From Halobaculum limi (lineage in GTDB: Archaea > Halobacteriota > Halobacteria > Halobacteriales > Haloferacaceae), in contig NZ_CP120468.1 of the NCBI RefSeq assembly GCF_029490015.1, forward strand, positions 124,001 to 188,000: DNA of 64,000 nt, in the 5' to 3' direction. This document shows positions 50,002-58,465 of this stretch, in pieces (within the stretch, counting starts at the first letter, position 1; every line of letters starts with the position of its first letter). Under the pieces are notes generated by a model. It worked only from the letters and a program-made list of their open reading frames with translations, had not been told where the DNA came from and ran no database searches. A program made the position numbers and the translations under genes.

Positions 50002-52605
50002 TTAGTTGTCGCGGCGAGCGGCGAGCAGCGCAGCACCGATGAGCGCGATGACGGCGAGCACGGCACCGAAGCCGGGCGTCGTCGACTCGGTCTCAGTCGG
50101 CGTCGCGGTGTCGTCGCCACCGGAGTCAGACGGCGTCGCGGTCGCGGTGGCCGTCGCAGTGGCCGTCGCGGTCGCGGTCGCCGTCGCAGTCGCGGTGTCG
50201 TCAGACGGCGTCGCGGTTGCAGTCGGCGTGGCCGTGGAGGCCTGGCCGACCTGACCGTCAGCCGTGACGTCCTCGCCGGGGCCGCGGACGGTCACGCTGA
50301 ACGTGTCACCCTCGGACTGGCCCGAGAAGTTGAACGACGCGTTGTACGTGCCGTCAGCCTGCACAGTCACGGTCTCCGTGTTGAAGAACCGTGGCTGGGT
50401 GTCGCCCGTGGAGCGGACGCGGATGGTCAGCTCGGTGCCGGGCGCCAGGTTGGTCGTTCCGGAGATGACCTGGTCACTCGAAGCGGAGACGGAGACCGGG
50501 TCAGCGTCGAGCTCGGTGTCGATGGACTCGACCTCGAACGTCGCGTTGACGGACTCCTCGTCCTCTTCCTCGTCGGACTCGAGGAGACGGTCGTCAGCGA
50601 CCGTGAAGGTTGCCTGGAACTCGTCGCCCGAGGCAACATCGACGGGGTCGCCGTTACGCGTGACGTTCAGTTCGTTGGAGCCGGTGTCGACCGCAACGTA
50701 GTAGGCACCGTCGCCCTCGATGAGGGTGACAGCGTCACCGGAGTCAAGGACGTTGATGACCTTGGGGTCACGGTTCTGGACCGGGTTGGTCTGCTCGACA
50801 GTGAGGGTCAGGTTGCCGTTAGTGACTGCGTCACTAAGGCCGCCCTGAGCCTCGACGACACCCTCCAGGCCGGTCGCGGTGACCTGGTGGATGACGTAGT
50901 CGCCTGCGGTGATGGTGTCGTCCTGCGTGACGGCACCGTCCTCGATGAGCGACACGACGTCACTCTCAGTCACGCCGTCTTCACCGTCAGCGTCCAGGTC
51001 GGCGCCACCGGGCGCCGTCCAGAGCTGCATACTGTCGGTGCTGCGCTCAGCGAAGAACAGCGTACCGATGTCCTGCGGCGAGTCGAGGACCGTTGCGGGG
51101 TCCTCGGACGTGCTGGTCGCGATCGTGTACTCGCCCGTCGCGAGGATCGCGCTGATGTTCGTCTGACCGGTGAGTTCCGCGGTGTCGTCGCTGCCCGCAG
51201 CAGAGACGATGTTGTCGTTGTCGAACGCGGTGGCGGAGCCAGCCGTGTACGTGTTGAACTCGATGGTGACTTCGCCGTCGTCGTCACCGTCCTCAACACT
51301 GATGTTCGCCTGGTAACCGTCCTCGTCCTCGTCCCCGACGACGACCGTCGCGGAGGAGGCAGCACCGTCGAGTTCGACCGTGATGTTAGCGATGTCGCCC
51401 TTCGGGACTTCGACGTTGCCGTCCTGGAAGTTCGACTCGCCAGCACCGACGTCGATCACGGTGACCGACGCGGAGTCCGAGACACCAGTGTCCTCGACCG
51501 TCGAGGTGATGGTGTAGTTACCTGCGTCCATACCGGAGAAGTTCGCGGTGAACGAGTCAGTCGCGGAGCCAGCGACAACGAGTTCGTTTTCGTCGTCGTC
51601 GTCAGCATCGCGGACGTCGCCCACGCTATCGCCACCGAGAATGTCCTGAAGGTCCTCAGCGTCGACGTCGTCGCCGTCGTACGTGGCCTCAAGGACGTGG
51701 TTGTAGTTTGCGCGGTTCGAGTCAGCCTCGAACTCGACTTCAACGTTGTCGCTCGGACCGGAGTTGTCGACCTCGTCCTCGCTGAAGGAGACCGAGAGGT
51801 CCTGCTCAGCGAGTTCGAACGGGTAGGTGTCCGTACCGTCCGTGATGAAGTAGGAGCCAGTCTCGCGACCCTCCGTGCTGAACGTAACGTAGCCGTCGGG
51901 GCCAGTGTTACGCTGCGAGATGAGGTCGGAGCCGTCACTGGTGTTGCGGCGGAGCGTCACGTCGACGTCGTCACCGAACTGCGAGGTGCCGACAGACTGA
52001 CCGGCCCAGACGACAGGCTCGTCGGTGGTGCTGGTCAGGTTGACGTCAGCGGAGCCAGACGTGGACACCGCTTCGATGTTGAGCGTCTGGACTGCAACGT
52101 CATTGATGTCCGCGTTACCGCCGTCCGTAACGGTGAGGTTCGCAGACGATTGCGTGTCGCTCGCGACGTTGCCCCAGTCGACGGTTGCGGTGAAGTTCAC
52201 CGTCACCGTCTGGTTGGTCGCGCTGGTGTCAGGCGAGATGTCGAACGTCACCGCGTTGTTCGAGCCACCGCGCGCGTCCGTCAGGGACGGACCACCAGTG
52301 GTCGAGATCGAATCGCCGGAGGCGTTCGTGATCTCGAAGCCGCTTGTGCTGGTGATCTCTGCCTGGGAGGGCAGCGACACCGTGAAGGTGTCCGTGTTAC
52401 CGTCGTCACTGATGTTCTGTACCGTGAAGGAAACGTCGTGAGTCACCGTCGTTCCTTCGGTCACGTCCGTGTTGGTGAACGTGTTAACCGACGGTGAGTC
52501 GGCCGCTGCCGCTGTCCCGGTGAACGCGACGGTGCCCGCGAAAACGGAGAACACCATCAGCGCCGCCAGGATCAGGGCGCGGATCTTCTTGTTATAGTCT
52601 GTCAT
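50002..52605 (-). CDS. csg: S-layer major cell-surface glycoprotein with PGF-CTERM tail
   Basis: The 867-residue protein builds the paracrystalline cell envelope. It begins with the highly conserved haloarchaeal S-layer signal peptide (NKKIRALILAALMVFSVFAG, cleavage after about residue 34 in GTAAA). A long acidic series of Ig-like beta domains follows, with many N-x-S/T sequons for N-glycosylation. Near the C terminus lies an alternating Thr-Ala spacer (about nine TA units, DNA about 50130-50225), expected to be O-glycosylated. The end has the archaeosortase signal TTPGFGAVLAVIALIGAALL with a basic tail. ATG 52605 is the start of the conserved signal peptide. The codon composition is less GC-rich than neighbouring genes. 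Confidence 0.96.
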   Translation of the reverse strand: MTDYNKKIRALILAALMVFSVFAGTVAFTGTAAAADSPSVNTFTNTDVTEGTTVTHDVSFTVQNISDDGNTDTFTVSLPSQAEITSTSGFEITNASGDSISTTGGPSLTDARGGSNNAVTFDISPDTSATNQTVTVNFTATVDWGNVASDTQSSANLTVTDGGNADINDVAVQTLNIEAVSTSGSADVNLTSTTDEPVVWAGQSVGTSQFGDDVDVTLRRNTSDGSDLISQRNTGPDGYVTFSTEGRETGSYFITDGTDTYPFELAEQDLSVSFSEDEVDNSGPSDNVEVEFEADSNRANYNHVLEATYDGDDVDAEDLQDILGGDSVGDVRDADDDDENELVVAGSATDSFTANFSGMDAGNYTITSTVEDTGVSDSASVTVIDVGAGESNFQDGNVEVPKGDIANITVELDGAASSATVVVGDEDEDGYQANISVEDGDDDGEVTIEFNTYTAGSATAFDNDNIVSAAGSDDTAELTGQTNISAILATGEYTIATSTSEDPATVLDSPQDIGTLFFAERSTDSMQLWTAPGGADLDADGEDGVTESDVVSLIEDGAVTQDDTITAGDYVIHQVTATGLEGVVEAQGGLSDAVTNGNLTLTVEQTNPVQNRDPKVINVLDSGDAVTLIEGDGAYYVAVDTGSNELNVTRNGDPVDVASGDEFQATFTVADDRLLESDEEEDEESVNATFEVESIDTELDADPVSVSASSDQVISGTTNLAPGTELTIRVRSTGDTQPRFFNTETVTVQADGTYNASFNFSGQSEGDTFSVTVRGPGEDVTADGQVGQASTATPTATATPSDDTATATATATATATATATATATPSDSGGDDTATPTETESTTPGFGAVLAVIALIGAALLAARRDN

Positions 52606-52760
52606 AGTTTGCTTTGGATTGCATCGCACCGCAAGCGGCAACCCTCGCAACCGACTCCTTCCGCAGACCTACGCCACAGCCGAGACCGCCCCGGCGTGAC
52701 TTGGAGTGATTCACGCGAGCCACCATGGGTAGGGGTACGTCGAACCTTTCCAACGTCTCC

Positions 52761-52770
52761 GGTAAATACT
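52761..52770 (-). promoter_or_regulatory. Likely TATA box of the S-layer gene
   Basis: On the minus strand the sequence reads AGTATTTACC, an AT-rich island in GC-rich surroundings. It would place the transcript start near 52738, giving a leader of roughly 130 bases. S-layer genes of other haloarchaea also have long leaders, unlike most leaderless genes in this window. Confidence 0.5.
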
Positions 52771-52789
52771 TTGTGTGGTTCGCCGAGGT

Positions 52790-53723
52790 GTGTTATTGGT
52801 TCTCAGTGTCCCTGCTGCCTGTTTTCAGGCGATCGACGGATCGAGCCACAAAACACATATACAAATAATATACTTCTCACTCAGTAATCACGTATATTCC
52901 ACTCAGCCAGCGAGTAGCTAAATGTGTTTAACGGGGGTCACAGCTGCTTATGACGCAATTTGGACCGAATTGGGAATCATCTTGAATGCCCGCTGGTACA
53001 CTCATCGTGGTTGTCCGTGTTCTCGGAGCTCGACCACTGTCGGGTGGCCATCAACGCGGACGAACCTCACCATTACCTCTTCCACAATCGGATCTAACGG
53101 GTCATACTCGCTGTAGCGCGAGTTTCAAGCCTGCAGCGGCGTCGAATCTGTGATCACAGTCGGCGAACGGCCCCGGAAGAGAGTAAGAGCAGACTCGAAC
53201 ATCGAAGTGTGGGAGTGGTCGGACACAACAGCCTGGGTGGAGCAAATACCCCACAATTCGGGCCTAGCAGGCCTGTACGCGCACTCTGCGCCCTGGAGTT
53301 AGTCGGTGTCGAGGGGCCTATCGTGCGTGCAAATAGTTTCACAATCGGTTCTCGTCTATCGATTCCAACGGTAGCAGTTCCAGCTTCAACGCCGAGGTCA
53401 CGGGCAATCCTCACCCGCAACGAGCGACCCCGTCAGCGTGAGCGAAGTCGGGTGCGTAGGTGATGTGAAGCGATCCCCGAGTGTCGATGTCGCTCTTCGA
53501 AGGTCGGTAGTTCTGTCTTGCATCGCTTGCCTTGGGTGGCTCCGCCAGATGGTTCTTCATCACTCTCTCTTGCACCGTCCCTGGCCTGCTCTTCCGGCGA
53601 TACACATCGATTGTGATCCCTAAGCAACGAACGGTATGAGTCGTAGAGCCCGTTTCACGCCGATAGACTGACTCTCACCGATTGTGACAATCAGGTTCTC
53701 GTGCCCGCCTGACCGTGCCTCGC
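52790..53723. other. Gene-poor, lower-GC stretch with decayed-looking coding fragments
   Basis: No complete gene is recognised in these about 930 bases. Base composition drops below that of neighbouring genes (for example AAAACACATATACAAATAATATA near 52847-52871). On the minus strand an open stretch at 53002-53124 ends in ELREHGQPR and has protein-like composition but no good start. Another minus-strand stretch, 53310-53420, reads RVRIARDLGVEAGTATVGID. Neither matches a family I know. The area looks like an old insertion site or eroded genes. Confidence 0.45.
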
Positions 53724-53858
53724 CTACTGCAGCGAGTAGTGTGCGATCGAGCGTCCACACAGCGGACACCCGTCGACCCGTGCGGTAACGGTCAGTCCGC
53801 AGTGTCGGCACTCGTAGTAGTCAATCGCTTCCCCCCGTGTCTCCCCAGCGGTGTGCAT
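53724..53858 (-). CDS. Very small zinc-ribbon protein (rubrerythrin-like/DUF7129-like)
   Basis: From ATG 53858 the product has 44 residues: YYECRHCGLTVTARVDGCPLCGRS, a two-CxxC zinc ribbon. Short single-ribbon proteins of 40-50 residues are common in haloarchaea. The reading frame is open further upstream to ATG 53981, but that extension lacks typical haloarchaeal composition. The target is unknown; the family often binds nucleic acid or protein. Confidence 0.6.
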   Translation of the reverse strand: MHTAGETRGEAIDYYECRHCGLTVTARVDGCPLCGRSIAHYSLQ

Positions 53859-54009
53859 CTTGAATGAGCGGTATCCGGGTGGTACAATAATCCTTGAGGA
53901 CCGTTTCGGATAGTTTCGGACAGCAATCTGGGTCGCAACGGACGAAACAGTCAGCGAAAGAAACAGGTGTTTGGGAGTCACTCGCGGCTGATCCCGGCAG
54001 GTGCAGTGA

Positions 54010-54762
54010 TTACCGTTCGATCAGTTCGATCTCGTGGCCGTCCTGGTCTTTCGTGAACGCGTAGTTGTGATTGCAGGAGTCAGGGTCGCGGTAGTCCTCG
54101 GACTCGCGGGTCATCACCGCTTCCCAGTCGTCGTCGAGGTCGTCCACGCGCACGCAAAGATGCCCCCAGGCGTCGCCCATCTCGTAGGTGCGGCCGTCGT
54201 AGTTGTAGGTGAGCTCGACAGCCATCTCCTCAGGCGCGGCGTCCTCGGGCTTCATGAAGTAGTTCGCGAACGTGTCGGCCTCCCAGCGGCCGGTGTGTTC
54301 GTACTCGAAGGTGCGCGTCCAGTAGCCGAGCGCCTCGGTGGCGTCCTCGACGCGGATCATCGTGTGATCGATGGACCAGCGAGCGCCGTGGTCGCGCTCG
54401 ACGATCTCGATCTCGTGACCGTCGGGGTCTTTGACGAACGCGTAGCCGGGGTTCTCCTCGGGCGGGCGATAGTCCTCGACGCCCTCGTCCATCAGTTCCG
54501 CGTACGCCTCCTCGACGTCCTCGACGCGGACGGCGATGTGGCCCCAGGCGTCGCCCATCTCGTAAGAGTGGTCGCCGTGGTTGTAGGTGAGTTCGAGGAT
54601 GGCACCGTCCTCGTGCATGTCCTCGGGCCCGAGGAAGTAGTTCGTGAAGTCGCCGCCGTCCATCTCTCCTTTCACCTCGTAGTCGAGATGTGTCGTGTAC
54701 CAGTCGATAGCCTCCTCGTCGTCTTCCACCCGCATCATCACGTGGTCGAGCGTGTACGCCAT
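54010..54762 (-). CDS. Two-domain VOC (glyoxalase/bleomycin-resistance fold) protein
   Basis: The 250-residue protein consists of two homologous VOC domains. Domain 1 (1-125) runs DHVMMRVEDDEEAIDWYTTHL to KDPDGHEIEIVER; domain 2 (130-250) runs DHTMIRVEDATEALGYWTRTF to KDQDGHEIELIER. The metal-ligand positions (His near each start, Glu in EL/TYN and in HEIE/HEIEL) are kept in both. Lactoylglutathione-lyase-like activity is a common annotation, but haloarchaea lack glutathione, so the thiol partner, if any, differs (gamma-glutamylcysteine is possible). GCTTTTCG at about 54788-54796 supports ATG 54762. Confidence 0.9.
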   Translation of the reverse strand: MAYTLDHVMMRVEDDEEAIDWYTTHLDYEVKGEMDGGDFTNYFLGPEDMHEDGAILELTYNHGDHSYEMGDAWGHIAVRVEDVEEAYAELMDEGVEDYRPPEENPGYAFVKDPDGHEIEIVERDHGARWSIDHTMIRVEDATEALGYWTRTFEYEHTGRWEADTFANYFMKPEDAAPEEMAVELTYNYDGRTYEMGDAWGHLCVRVDDLDDDWEAVMTRESEDYRDPDSCNHNYAFTKDQDGHEIELIER

Positions 54763-54871
54763 ACGCGTGACAACTCCCGCGGCGTCGAAAAGCGTACCGA
54801 ACGGGGAACCGCCCGCGGCGACGACGCCCCCGGCACAGGGTTTTCTTCACGGCGCGTCGTACGCCTGGCAT

Positions 54872-56134
54872 ATGCGTCCCCGCAGCAGACGCTCGGTGCT
54901 GGCGGCAGCTGGCGCGACCCTCCTGGGAGGCTGTCTCGGCGGCGGACCCGCGACCGAGACGGCCGACCCGACCGCCACGGCCGGTTCGACACGAACGCCG
55001 ACCGCGACCGAAGCGACCGCGGAACCGTTCGACGGCCCGCCGCCGCTGGGTCGCGACGCCGTTCCGGAGGGTGCCGCGGCACCCCCGGCGTTCGCCGACG
55101 AACATACCTTCGACGGCTCATTCTCGAACGCGACAGATGTCGCGCCCCGCGGCGACGGTGCCTCCGTGTTGCTCACGGGCCAGTGGGGCGGGGGCACGAC
55201 AACCGCCACGCTCGTCGACGTGACCGCTGACGGACGGCCCGGCGAGCGCATCGCCGTCGAGGACTTGCCCACCAGCGAGATCCTGTTCCACCGGCATCTC
55301 GGTGATAGAACGGTGGTCGGAGGGTACCGGCGCGACGACGACACGTTCCGCACGTGGCTCCGCGGGATCGAAACCGGGGCGCGCGTCTTCGAGACGGACC
55401 TCGGTGAGCGGACGGTCGTCTCTGACGTCGCCGTCGTCGACAGCACGCTCGTAGCCGCCGGGGTGAAGCAGCCCCCGGACGACTCCAACGGGAACGGCGC
55501 AGCCGTCCTCCTGTGGGTCGATGCCGACGGTACCGTCGCCCGTCGGGTCACGTTCGACACGCCGGATGCCAACGAGCGGTTCTGGGCCGTCACGCCCACG
55601 ACGAACGGCTACCTCGCGGGGGGCTCCCGGAGCGACGACGTGTGGGTCGTCGCCGTCGACCACGAAGGGACCCGACGGTGGGAGCGACGAGTCCGCCGCG
55701 GCACCGAGTCGTACATCGTCGAGGGGCTCGCCGTCGGCGACACGGGAACGTACGCCGTCGCGAGGACCGAACAGTACGCGACGGGTGACAACCACGTCCT
55801 GCTGTTGGCCCTCGATCCCGGGCGCGAGGGGGCCGTCGAGTGGACGCGCGTGTTCGATCCGAACGCCGACGAGACAAGGCCAGGCGAGTTGTTCCCCGCG
55901 GCCATCGTCGACGACGGCGGCCCGCGGCTGGCCGGCCACACCCGCGGGCGTATCTGGCTGGGCGCGACCGATCCCGACGGTGCCGTCCGGTGGGCGGGCT
56001 ACCATCGGTTCCGTGCAGACGAGCACCTGCAGGCGCTCGCTAGCGTCGTCGACGGCCGGCTCATTTGTCACGGCCGGAGTGGATCCTATGACTCGGACAG
56101 CTCGACGCCGACGCCGTGGGTGGGGTGGCAGTAG
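54872..56134 (+). CDS. Tat-exported lipoprotein with beta-propeller-like repeats
   Basis: The 420-residue protein has a Tat lipoprotein signal (SRRSVLAAAG, lipobox LLGGCLG), a Thr-rich spacer (TADPTATAGSTRTPT) and a domain from about residue 80 to the end composed of recurring strands such as VLLWVDADGTVARRVTF, VWVVAVDHEGTRRWERRV and IWLGATDPDGAVRWAGY. These resemble PQQ-like or delta-60 repeat propellers. No catalytic residues are apparent; it probably binds partners or ligands at the cell surface. GTTTTCTT about 30 bases before ATG 54872 gives leaderless spacing. It is divergent from the VOC gene. Confidence 0.78.
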   Translation: MRPRSRRSVLAAAGATLLGGCLGGGPATETADPTATAGSTRTPTATEATAEPFDGPPPLGRDAVPEGAAAPPAFADEHTFDGSFSNATDVAPRGDGASVLLTGQWGGGTTTATLVDVTADGRPGERIAVEDLPTSEILFHRHLGDRTVVGGYRRDDDTFRTWLRGIETGARVFETDLGERTVVSDVAVVDSTLVAAGVKQPPDDSNGNGAAVLLWVDADGTVARRVTFDTPDANERFWAVTPTTNGYLAGGSRSDDVWVVAVDHEGTRRWERRVRRGTESYIVEGLAVGDTGTYAVARTEQYATGDNHVLLLALDPGREGAVEWTRVFDPNADETRPGELFPAAIVDDGGPRLAGHTRGRIWLGATDPDGAVRWAGYHRFRADEHLQALASVVDGRLICHGRSGSYDSDSSTPTPWVGWQ

Positions 56135-56238
56135 GCGCCAGTAGATCGGGACCAGGTCGAGATCGTCCCGCCGATTACGGGGGCGAACGCCGTCCAGCCA
56201 AACGCGCGTTCGGACGATGCTCGACCCCGACTGACCCT

Positions 56239-56700
56239 TCAGCACTCGGTAGCGCGGAGCCTCCGTCCTCAAGCGCGAGCGAAGCGAGCGGTAGAGCGGA
56301 GAGGAAGCGCGTTCGTGAAGGTTTAACAACGCCCGCGACGTACCCCGTGGTACTGCCGTCCTCGCACAAGCCGGGGTCGGGAAGAGCCACCAGTGAACTG
56401 GCTCCTGTGGTGCGATTCCAACGCACCCTGTACTCGGGAACGACGACCGCGAGCGGGTTCGACTCCCGCCCCTCAGTTGAGGGCAGAGCGTGAGAACACC
56501 GGGAATTAAATCGGCGGGACAATCCACGCGGACGGTCGAAGGTGGGCCTGAAAGCCCCCGCCCGAAGCGTGGACGGTAAGAGGAAGCCGGGCCGCGCCCA
56601 TGCACGGGGTCGCGGGGCACAATGTCGGTTCGGTAAAGCCCCGTCCTCAAGGAGTGACCGACCGCCGCAAGGCGGGAGGGAGCGAGTAGGGCGGGGTAGT
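56239..56700 (+). mobile_element. Remnant of an IS1341/IS605-type element (TnpB tail and guide-RNA-like ends)
   Basis: Two copies of CCGTCCTCAAG (56263-56273 and 56641-56651) each begin a structured segment closed by complementary sequence. The second runs GCCCCGTCC to GGGCGGGG with an inner hairpin CCGCC/GGCGG; the first runs CTCCGTCCTC to GAGCGGAG. Such motifs mark the 3' end of haloarchaeal tnpB genes, where the omega RNA is made. Between them the plus frame ending at 56493 reads SGRATSELA, similar to TnpB C termini (ATSQLA...SGT). The TnpB body, including RuvC residues, is missing. The family assignment is by memory of such ends, not by search. Confidence 0.5.
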
Positions 56701-57810
56701 TTACAACCGCTTCTTGCGCTTCTCGGGGACGTACCCGGCGTCGACGCGGGCCATCACGTCTGCGGCGTCGTCGTGGGTGAACGTCGGGGGTTCACTCAAC
56801 GAGAAAGTGTCCGCACGCGTGCCCGTCTCCCAGCGGAGCGCCGCCCCCGAGACGCCACCGGAGAACGGTGCCAGCGAGGGGCCGTATCGCTCGGCGAGTG
56901 CTTCGAGGAACGCACCGCGCGTGGCGGCCAGTTCGTCAGCGTACTTCGGCTTGCTCTTGTTGCGAGCGATGCCTGCGAACCACTGGTCGTTCTCGCCGTG
57001 GCGAACGTTCCAGAGGTGCGTCGCGAAGCGGTAGCGCAGGCGAGCGGTGTCGCGCAGCGCCTCGGTGAGCGCCCTGTCGAGTAAGCCCCCCTCATCGCCG
57101 GGCGTGTAGTCGAGAAACAACACGTCGCGGTTGATGCGCTTGAGGACGCTCGTATCCAGCAAGTCGAGACACAGGACGCCGTCGCCGTCGCGGACGCGCA
57201 TCGTCGGGTGGTCGCCGCTCGTGTCGACGACGCCCGTTCGGGGGCCGACCGCGAGGCGATACGCCGCTCGCAACGCGAACAGGTGGAACCACTCGATTCG
57301 ACCGCCGCGTGCGGCCTCGTCTGTGAGCGGTGGGGAGAACGTGTCGCCGTCAATGACGCGCGTCGGCGTCGCGTCCGGGGCCGGTGCGAGCGTCACATCG
57401 TCGCCGTCGGCGTCACAGTCGTCTGCACGGTACTCTCGGGTGCGGACGCCGTTCGCGAGCGTCGGGATCACGTCGACGGCCATCGGCACGGCGAGGAACG
57501 GTTGGACGAGTTTGTGCGTGACGACGTACACGTCTGAGGTGGCGAAGGGGACCACCGTCTCACCGAGTTCAGCGAGACGCGCCTTCATCACCGGGCCGTC
57601 GGCGGTATCGAACCAGTGCGGCGGCGCGACGGGCCCGTCGAAGTGCGTCCGGCGGACGTACTGGCCCATCCGGTCGACGAACTCGTCCGGAACGTCCACG
57701 CCGACGCGGTACCCCTTGAACCACCGCTCACCAGTCCCGCGGCGGCTTTGTTGGAAACACACGAGCGCGTCGGAATCCATCTGATCGGATGAAGCCAGCC
57801 GGGTACTCAT
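56701..57810 (-). CDS. Uncharacterised protein, 369 residues
   Basis: I do not recognise this soluble protein. It is rich in Asp and Arg with no membrane segment. Notable stretches are FKGYRVGVDVPDEFVDRMGQYVRRTHFDGP, VYVVTHKLVQPFLAVPMAVDVIPTLANGVRTREYRADD, RIEWFHLFALRAAYRLA and LRYRFATHLWNVRHGENDQWFAGIARNKSKPKY; the tail is basic (EKRKKRL). GC content is typical of the host, so it is not an obvious recent arrival. Its stop codon directly abuts the guide-RNA-like end of the TnpB remnant. ATG 57810 is taken as the start; ATG 57780 is possible. Confidence 0.7.
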   Translation of the reverse strand: MSTRLASSDQMDSDALVCFQQSRRGTGERWFKGYRVGVDVPDEFVDRMGQYVRRTHFDGPVAPPHWFDTADGPVMKARLAELGETVVPFATSDVYVVTHKLVQPFLAVPMAVDVIPTLANGVRTREYRADDCDADGDDVTLAPAPDATPTRVIDGDTFSPPLTDEAARGGRIEWFHLFALRAAYRLAVGPRTGVVDTSGDHPTMRVRDGDGVLCLDLLDTSVLKRINRDVLFLDYTPGDEGGLLDRALTEALRDTARLRYRFATHLWNVRHGENDQWFAGIARNKSKPKYADELAATRGAFLEALAERYGPSLAPFSGGVSGAALRWETGTRADTFSLSEPPTFTHDDAADVMARVDAGYVPEKRKKRL

Positions 57811-57936
57811 AACGCTTCGGCGCTAAATGTCACGAGTGATTCTCGCGCGGGCGCAAGCGGACGGCCGAGCACGTGCCCGCGAGCCACAACCCGACCGAGG
57901 CGACGGCTTTTGGACCCCGGGGACGTGGCACCGGAC

Positions 57937-58434
57937 GTGTACTCCCGACATCACGCCACAGTCTCTGCTGTCGTCGCTGCTGGACTCCTCATCGTTCTGC
58001 CGCTGGGGTCGACGACGGCGGTGACGGCGGTCGCGTGGCTGACGCTGACCGCCGCGGGCGTGCTCATCGACCTCGACCACTTCCTCGTGGCGCGACTTGT
58101 CCGGGGCGATTGGAAGAATACCCGGCGGGCGTTGGCGAACCCGCGTGCGGCCGTCGTCGACCAGTCGGCGCTGTTCGATGCAGGCGACCTCTGGCCGCTC
58201 GAACGACTCCTCAGTCACGCCGTCATCGTCCCCGTGGCAATCGCCGTGGCGTGGGCCACGGGTGGCGCAGTCGGAGACGCGGTCGATCCCGGGATGACCG
58301 CGAACGCGGCCGCGATTGCGATGGCCGTCGTCCTCTACGTCCACGTACTCACCGACCTCGTGTGGGACGTGTGGCGACAGGACGGCTACCACGAACAGGT
58401 CCGTGAGGTCGGAGACAACCCACGACGCGCGTGA
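57937..58434 (+). CDS. Membrane protein, possible membrane-bound metal-dependent hydrolase (YdjM/DUF457-like)
   Basis: The 165-residue protein has about four helices. It begins with SRHHATVSAVVAAG and continues with GVLIDLDHFLVARL and ERLLSHAVIVPV; His and Asp at these positions are the motifs of YdjM-type membrane hydrolases, whose activity is not established. GTG 57937 was chosen because the T-rich CTTTTGG (about 57903-57909) lies about 30 bases upstream; GTG 57925 and TTG 57910 are alternatives. It is divergent from the preceding gene. Confidence 0.65.
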   Translation: MYSRHHATVSAVVAAGLLIVLPLGSTTAVTAVAWLTLTAAGVLIDLDHFLVARLVRGDWKNTRRALANPRAAVVDQSALFDAGDLWPLERLLSHAVIVPVAIAVAWATGGAVGDAVDPGMTANAAAIAMAVVLYVHVLTDLVWDVWRQDGYHEQVREVGDNPRRA

Positions 58435-58465
58435 GCGGCGACTCCGGCGGTCACGCCCCCAGCGC

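Noticed and set aside
50125-50230. CRISPR-like repeats
   Set aside because: The repeated hexamers are inside the S-layer coding frame, without spacers. No CRISPR array was found anywhere in the window.
49756-52497. 913-codon plus-strand open frame opposite the S-layer gene
   Set aside because: The minus strand has a signal peptide, sequons and PGF-CTERM tail; the plus frame has no motif and a non-protein-like composition.
52922-53116. Plus-strand 64-codon frame in the low-GC gap
   Set aside because: It has no conserved features, and the minus strand in the same place has better protein-like composition; neither is called as a gene.
56453-56469. tRNA T-arm-like stem-loop (GCGGG, TTCGACT, CCCGC)
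   Set aside because: No matching acceptor or anticodon arm lies upstream, and the sequence reads through as the TnpB-like tail. It is taken as chance or part of the remnant, not a tRNA.
56200-56700. RNase P RNA or SRP 7S RNA
   Set aside because: The GAGGAAAGTCC and other conserved core sequences of RNase P RNA and the SRP domain IV loop sequence are absent.
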